Assembly: GCA_031260355.1 (NCBI GenBank)
Contig: JAIRJZ010000005.1
Location: forward strand, 62,001-126,000
Reading direction: 5' to 3'
Origin: Burkholderiales bacterium
Lineage (GTDB): Bacteria > Pseudomonadota > Gammaproteobacteria > Burkholderiales > Casimicrobiaceae
DNA length: 64,000 nucleotides
Part shown: one piece after another, positions 62,183 through 64,000 of the stretch
How the letters are laid out: every line of letters starts with the position of its first letter
Position numbering within the stretch: the stretch's first letter is position 1
Program-made: the position numbers and the translations under genes
The notes under the pieces: model-generated
What the model saw: the letters and a program-made list of their open reading frames with translations, nothing else
What the model was told of the DNA's origin: nothing
The model's database searches: none

Positions 62183-62439
62183 TATAAGGCAGACACGAAT
62201 TAACCGCAAAAAACGCAAAGAAATTTCTCACGCGGAGACGCGGAGTGCGCGGAGAATTTGAAGCTCCCTCTCCTGCAAGCGGGAGAGGGCTGGGGAGAGG
62301 AGGCGGTGGATTCTGTGGCTTCGCTTCGCGCAGAATGACGGAATCTTTCTTCACGGAGCCAAGCTTTTGCATAAGCCTTTTTTGCGCTCTATGCGTTCTT
62401 TGCGGTTAAATAACAGGCCAAACGAAAAGAAGGGAAATC
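62183..62439. repeat. Dispersed repeats between dacA and the D-amino-acid transaminase gene
   Basis: It contains CACGCGGAGACGCGGAG-type repeats (about 62229-62257), a CCCTCTCCTGCAAGCGGGAGAGGG unit followed by GGGGAGAGG (62268-62303), and a GTGGCTTCGCTTCGCGCAGAATGACGG unit (about 62311-62340). AACCGCAAAAAACGCAAAGAA at 62201-62221 and GCGTTCTTTGCGGTTAA at 62391-62407 form outer inverted arms. No gene is present. Confidence 0.55.
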
Positions 62440-63285
62440 ATGAATCAGGATTCCGTGGTTTATCTGAACGGTGTGTTTCAGCCGCTGTCGGACGCCAAAA
62501 TCTCCGTGCTCGATCGCGGGTTCATTTTTGGTGACGGCGTGTATGAAGTGGTGCCGGTGTACCATCGCCAACCGTTCCGGATGGCGCAACATCTGAAACG
62601 ACTGGAAAACAGTCTGGCGGCGATCCGCATTCCCAATCCGAAAAGCACCGCCGAATGGGAGGCGTTGTTTCTGGAAATGATCCGGCAAGCGCCTTATGAG
62701 CAGCAAGTGGTGTACCTGCAAATTACCCGCGGCGTAGCGCCGCGCGACCATGGTTTTCCACAGGGAGCAACGCCGACCGTGTTCATGATGGTCAACCCGT
62801 TGACGTTGCCGACGCCGGAGCAAGTCGAACACGGTGTGGCATGTGTTTCGGCGGAAGATTTTCGCTGGCATTGTTGCGACATCAAAAGCACTTCGTTACT
62901 GGGCAATGTGCTGTTGCGGCAAACCGCGGTTGAGGCGGGGGCGATGGAGACGGTGCTTTTTCGCGACGGTTTTTTGACCGAAGCGTCGGCATCGAATGTT
63001 CTCGCCGTCAAGGACGGCGTGATTCTGGCGCCGCCGCAGGATCACTTGATTTTACCGGGCATTTCCTGCGATGCCGTGCTCGAATTCGCGCCGATGATCG
63101 GCGTTTCGGTGGACAGGCGTCCGGTGTCGCGCGCGGAAGTACTGGCGGCGGATGAACTGTGGCTGACGTCGTCGGGTAAAGAAGTGCTGGCGATCACCAC
63201 GCTTGACGGTAAACCTGTGGGGGACGGCAAGCCCGGGCGGGTGTTTAAAAAAATGTGGGCGTATTACCAGACGCAGAAACCATAA
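62440..63285 (+). CDS. dat: D-alanine/D-amino-acid aminotransferase
   Basis: 281-residue PLP enzyme of fold type IV. The catalytic lysine lies in DIKSTSLLGNVL; the N-terminal YLNG and DRGFIFGDGVYEVV and the SNVLAVKDG segment fit D-amino-acid transaminases rather than branched-chain ones. It would interconvert D-Ala and D-Glu for peptidoglycan, consistent with dacA just upstream. Confidence 0.92.
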   Translation: MNQDSVVYLNGVFQPLSDAKISVLDRGFIFGDGVYEVVPVYHRQPFRMAQHLKRLENSLAAIRIPNPKSTAEWEALFLEMIRQAPYEQQVVYLQITRGVAPRDHGFPQGATPTVFMMVNPLTLPTPEQVEHGVACVSAEDFRWHCCDIKSTSLLGNVLLRQTAVEAGAMETVLFRDGFLTEASASNVLAVKDGVILAPPQDHLILPGISCDAVLEFAPMIGVSVDRRPVSRAEVLAADELWLTSSGKEVLAITTLDGKPVGDGKPGRVFKKMWAYYQTQKP

Positions 63286-63382
63286 CAAGCGGGCTTCATG
63301 AAGCAGCGGTTTGTTTCCGGCTGAAAAAGACGCTACCGCAAACCCTCGCGGGTTAAAAGGCGTGCGATAGGAGATGAGGGAC

Positions 63383-63985
63383 ATGCGTTCTCTGTGTGTG
63401 TTTTGCGGCGCGGCGTTCGGCGCGCGTCCGGCGTATATTGAAGCCGCCGAAGCGCTGGGTCGGTATCTGGCGGCGCATGAAATCGAACTGGTGTGGGGCG
63501 GCGGCCAGGTGGGGCTGATGGGAACATTAGCCGATGCGGTGATCGGCGGCGGCGGGCAAACCTACGGCATCATTCCCCGCTTCATGGTGCAGCGCGAACT
63601 GGCGCATCCGGCGGCCACGACCATGGTTGCCGTCGATTCGATGCACGAGCGCAAGGCGGCGATGGCGGCGCGTGCCGACGGATTTGTGGCGCTGCCGGGC
63701 GGCTTCGGGACGCTCGATGAGCTGTTCGAGGTCATTACCTGGGCGCAACTGCATATCCACGCCAAACCGGTCGGGTTGCTGAATGTCGATGGTTTTTTTG
63801 ATCCGCTGTTGACCATGATGCGGCATCTGGTCGGAGAAGGCTTCGTGCCGCGCGCCCATGTCGATATGCTGCATGTGGCGTTGACGCCGGAGGAGTTGCT
63901 GACGGCGATGCAGAGCCACCATGCGCTCGACGGTGACTGGGCAGGTAAAGTGTCGCGGGCACGACCGGCATTCAACGAGGATTGA
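63383..63985 (+). CDS. LOG-family protein (TIGR00730; nucleotide 5'-monophosphate phosphoribohydrolase)
   Basis: 200-residue Rossmann-fold protein. The family motifs are WGGGQVGLMG, SMHERKAAM and the signature PGGFGTLDE. Members release the base from nucleoside 5'-monophosphates, including cytokinin precursors. The start at 63383 is supported by AGGAG nine bases upstream; an in-frame ATG at 63374 lies directly on that site. The gene ends 15 bases before the window edge. Confidence 0.92.
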   Translation: MRSLCVFCGAAFGARPAYIEAAEALGRYLAAHEIELVWGGGQVGLMGTLADAVIGGGGQTYGIIPRFMVQRELAHPAATTMVAVDSMHERKAAMAARADGFVALPGGFGTLDELFEVITWAQLHIHAKPVGLLNVDGFFDPLLTMMRHLVGEGFVPRAHVDMLHVALTPEELLTAMQSHHALDGDWAGKVSRARPAFNED

Positions 63986-64000
63986 GGCATCGCCGGCTTT

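Overview
The window looks like a chromosome segment of a Gram-negative betaproteobacterium, possibly Rhodocyclales or a relative. This rests on gene order and protein families: exbB-exbD-lpxK-ycaR-kdsB-adk, gmk-rpoZ-spoT, adjacent priA and hemE, lipid A and Kdo genes, a DsbA, and a K+-independent membrane pyrophosphatase with a PPi-type phosphofructokinase. Most of the window is GC-rich housekeeping DNA. It carries two anaerobic-respiration modules, and each has an FNR/ANR-type box in front of it.

Left part (0-12 kb): mnmA and a DUF4126 membrane protein are followed by an operon for a trans-outer-membrane electron conduit. That operon encodes a decaheme MtrA/MtoA-like cytochrome, an MtrB/PioB-like barrel and a small secreted beta-sandwich protein of unknown role. 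A perfect FNR box and a CRP-like palindrome precede it and a strong terminator follows. Next come thyA, an LplT-PlsC fusion, dgkA, rng, maf and a tRNA-Phe gene.

AT-rich island (about 12.2-18.65 kb, minus strand): a Psr/Phs-type molybdoenzyme operon (catalytic subunit, four-cluster FeS subunit, NrfD membrane subunit broken by a frameshift), a three-domain periplasmic rhodanese and a small cysteine-containing periplasmic protein. Downstream lies an ArsR-family regulator with the two cysteines of SqrR/BigR persulfide sensors. Its N-terminus has been replaced by the start of an IS3-type transposase OrfA. Base composition and the IS scar next to a tRNA gene indicate horizontal acquisition.

Centre (18.8-38.4 kb): upp, two DUF4124 proteins, sixA-ppk1, dnaQ, a PP2C phosphatase with a Hanks-type kinase, yicC-gmk-rpoZ-spoT, exbBD-lpxK-ycaR-kdsB-adk, a glycosyltransferase with a TPR-like tail, PPi-dependent phosphofructokinase, a metallo-beta-lactamase-fold lipoprotein and a DUF5329 protein. 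The SpoT has an intact hydrolase half, but its synthetase half is altered at both catalytic acids.

Right part (38.4-64 kb): a small surface-glycan locus, hppA, and a compact pyrimidine cluster (cytosine-deaminase-like amidohydrolase, class-1-like dihydroorotate dehydrogenase, pyrE, pyrF). In front of the cluster is a leader that resembles a pyrBI-type attenuator. Then follow DUF3422, an SDR, dsbA with an unusual CGAC site, a SPOR protein, argS, priA (with a dispersed repeat inserted in frame), hemE, a lipoprotein, a PBP5/6-type carboxypeptidase, a D-amino-acid transaminase and a LOG-family protein. The priA-hemE gap holds two DnaA boxes around an AT-rich stretch, near the point where gene direction turns outward.
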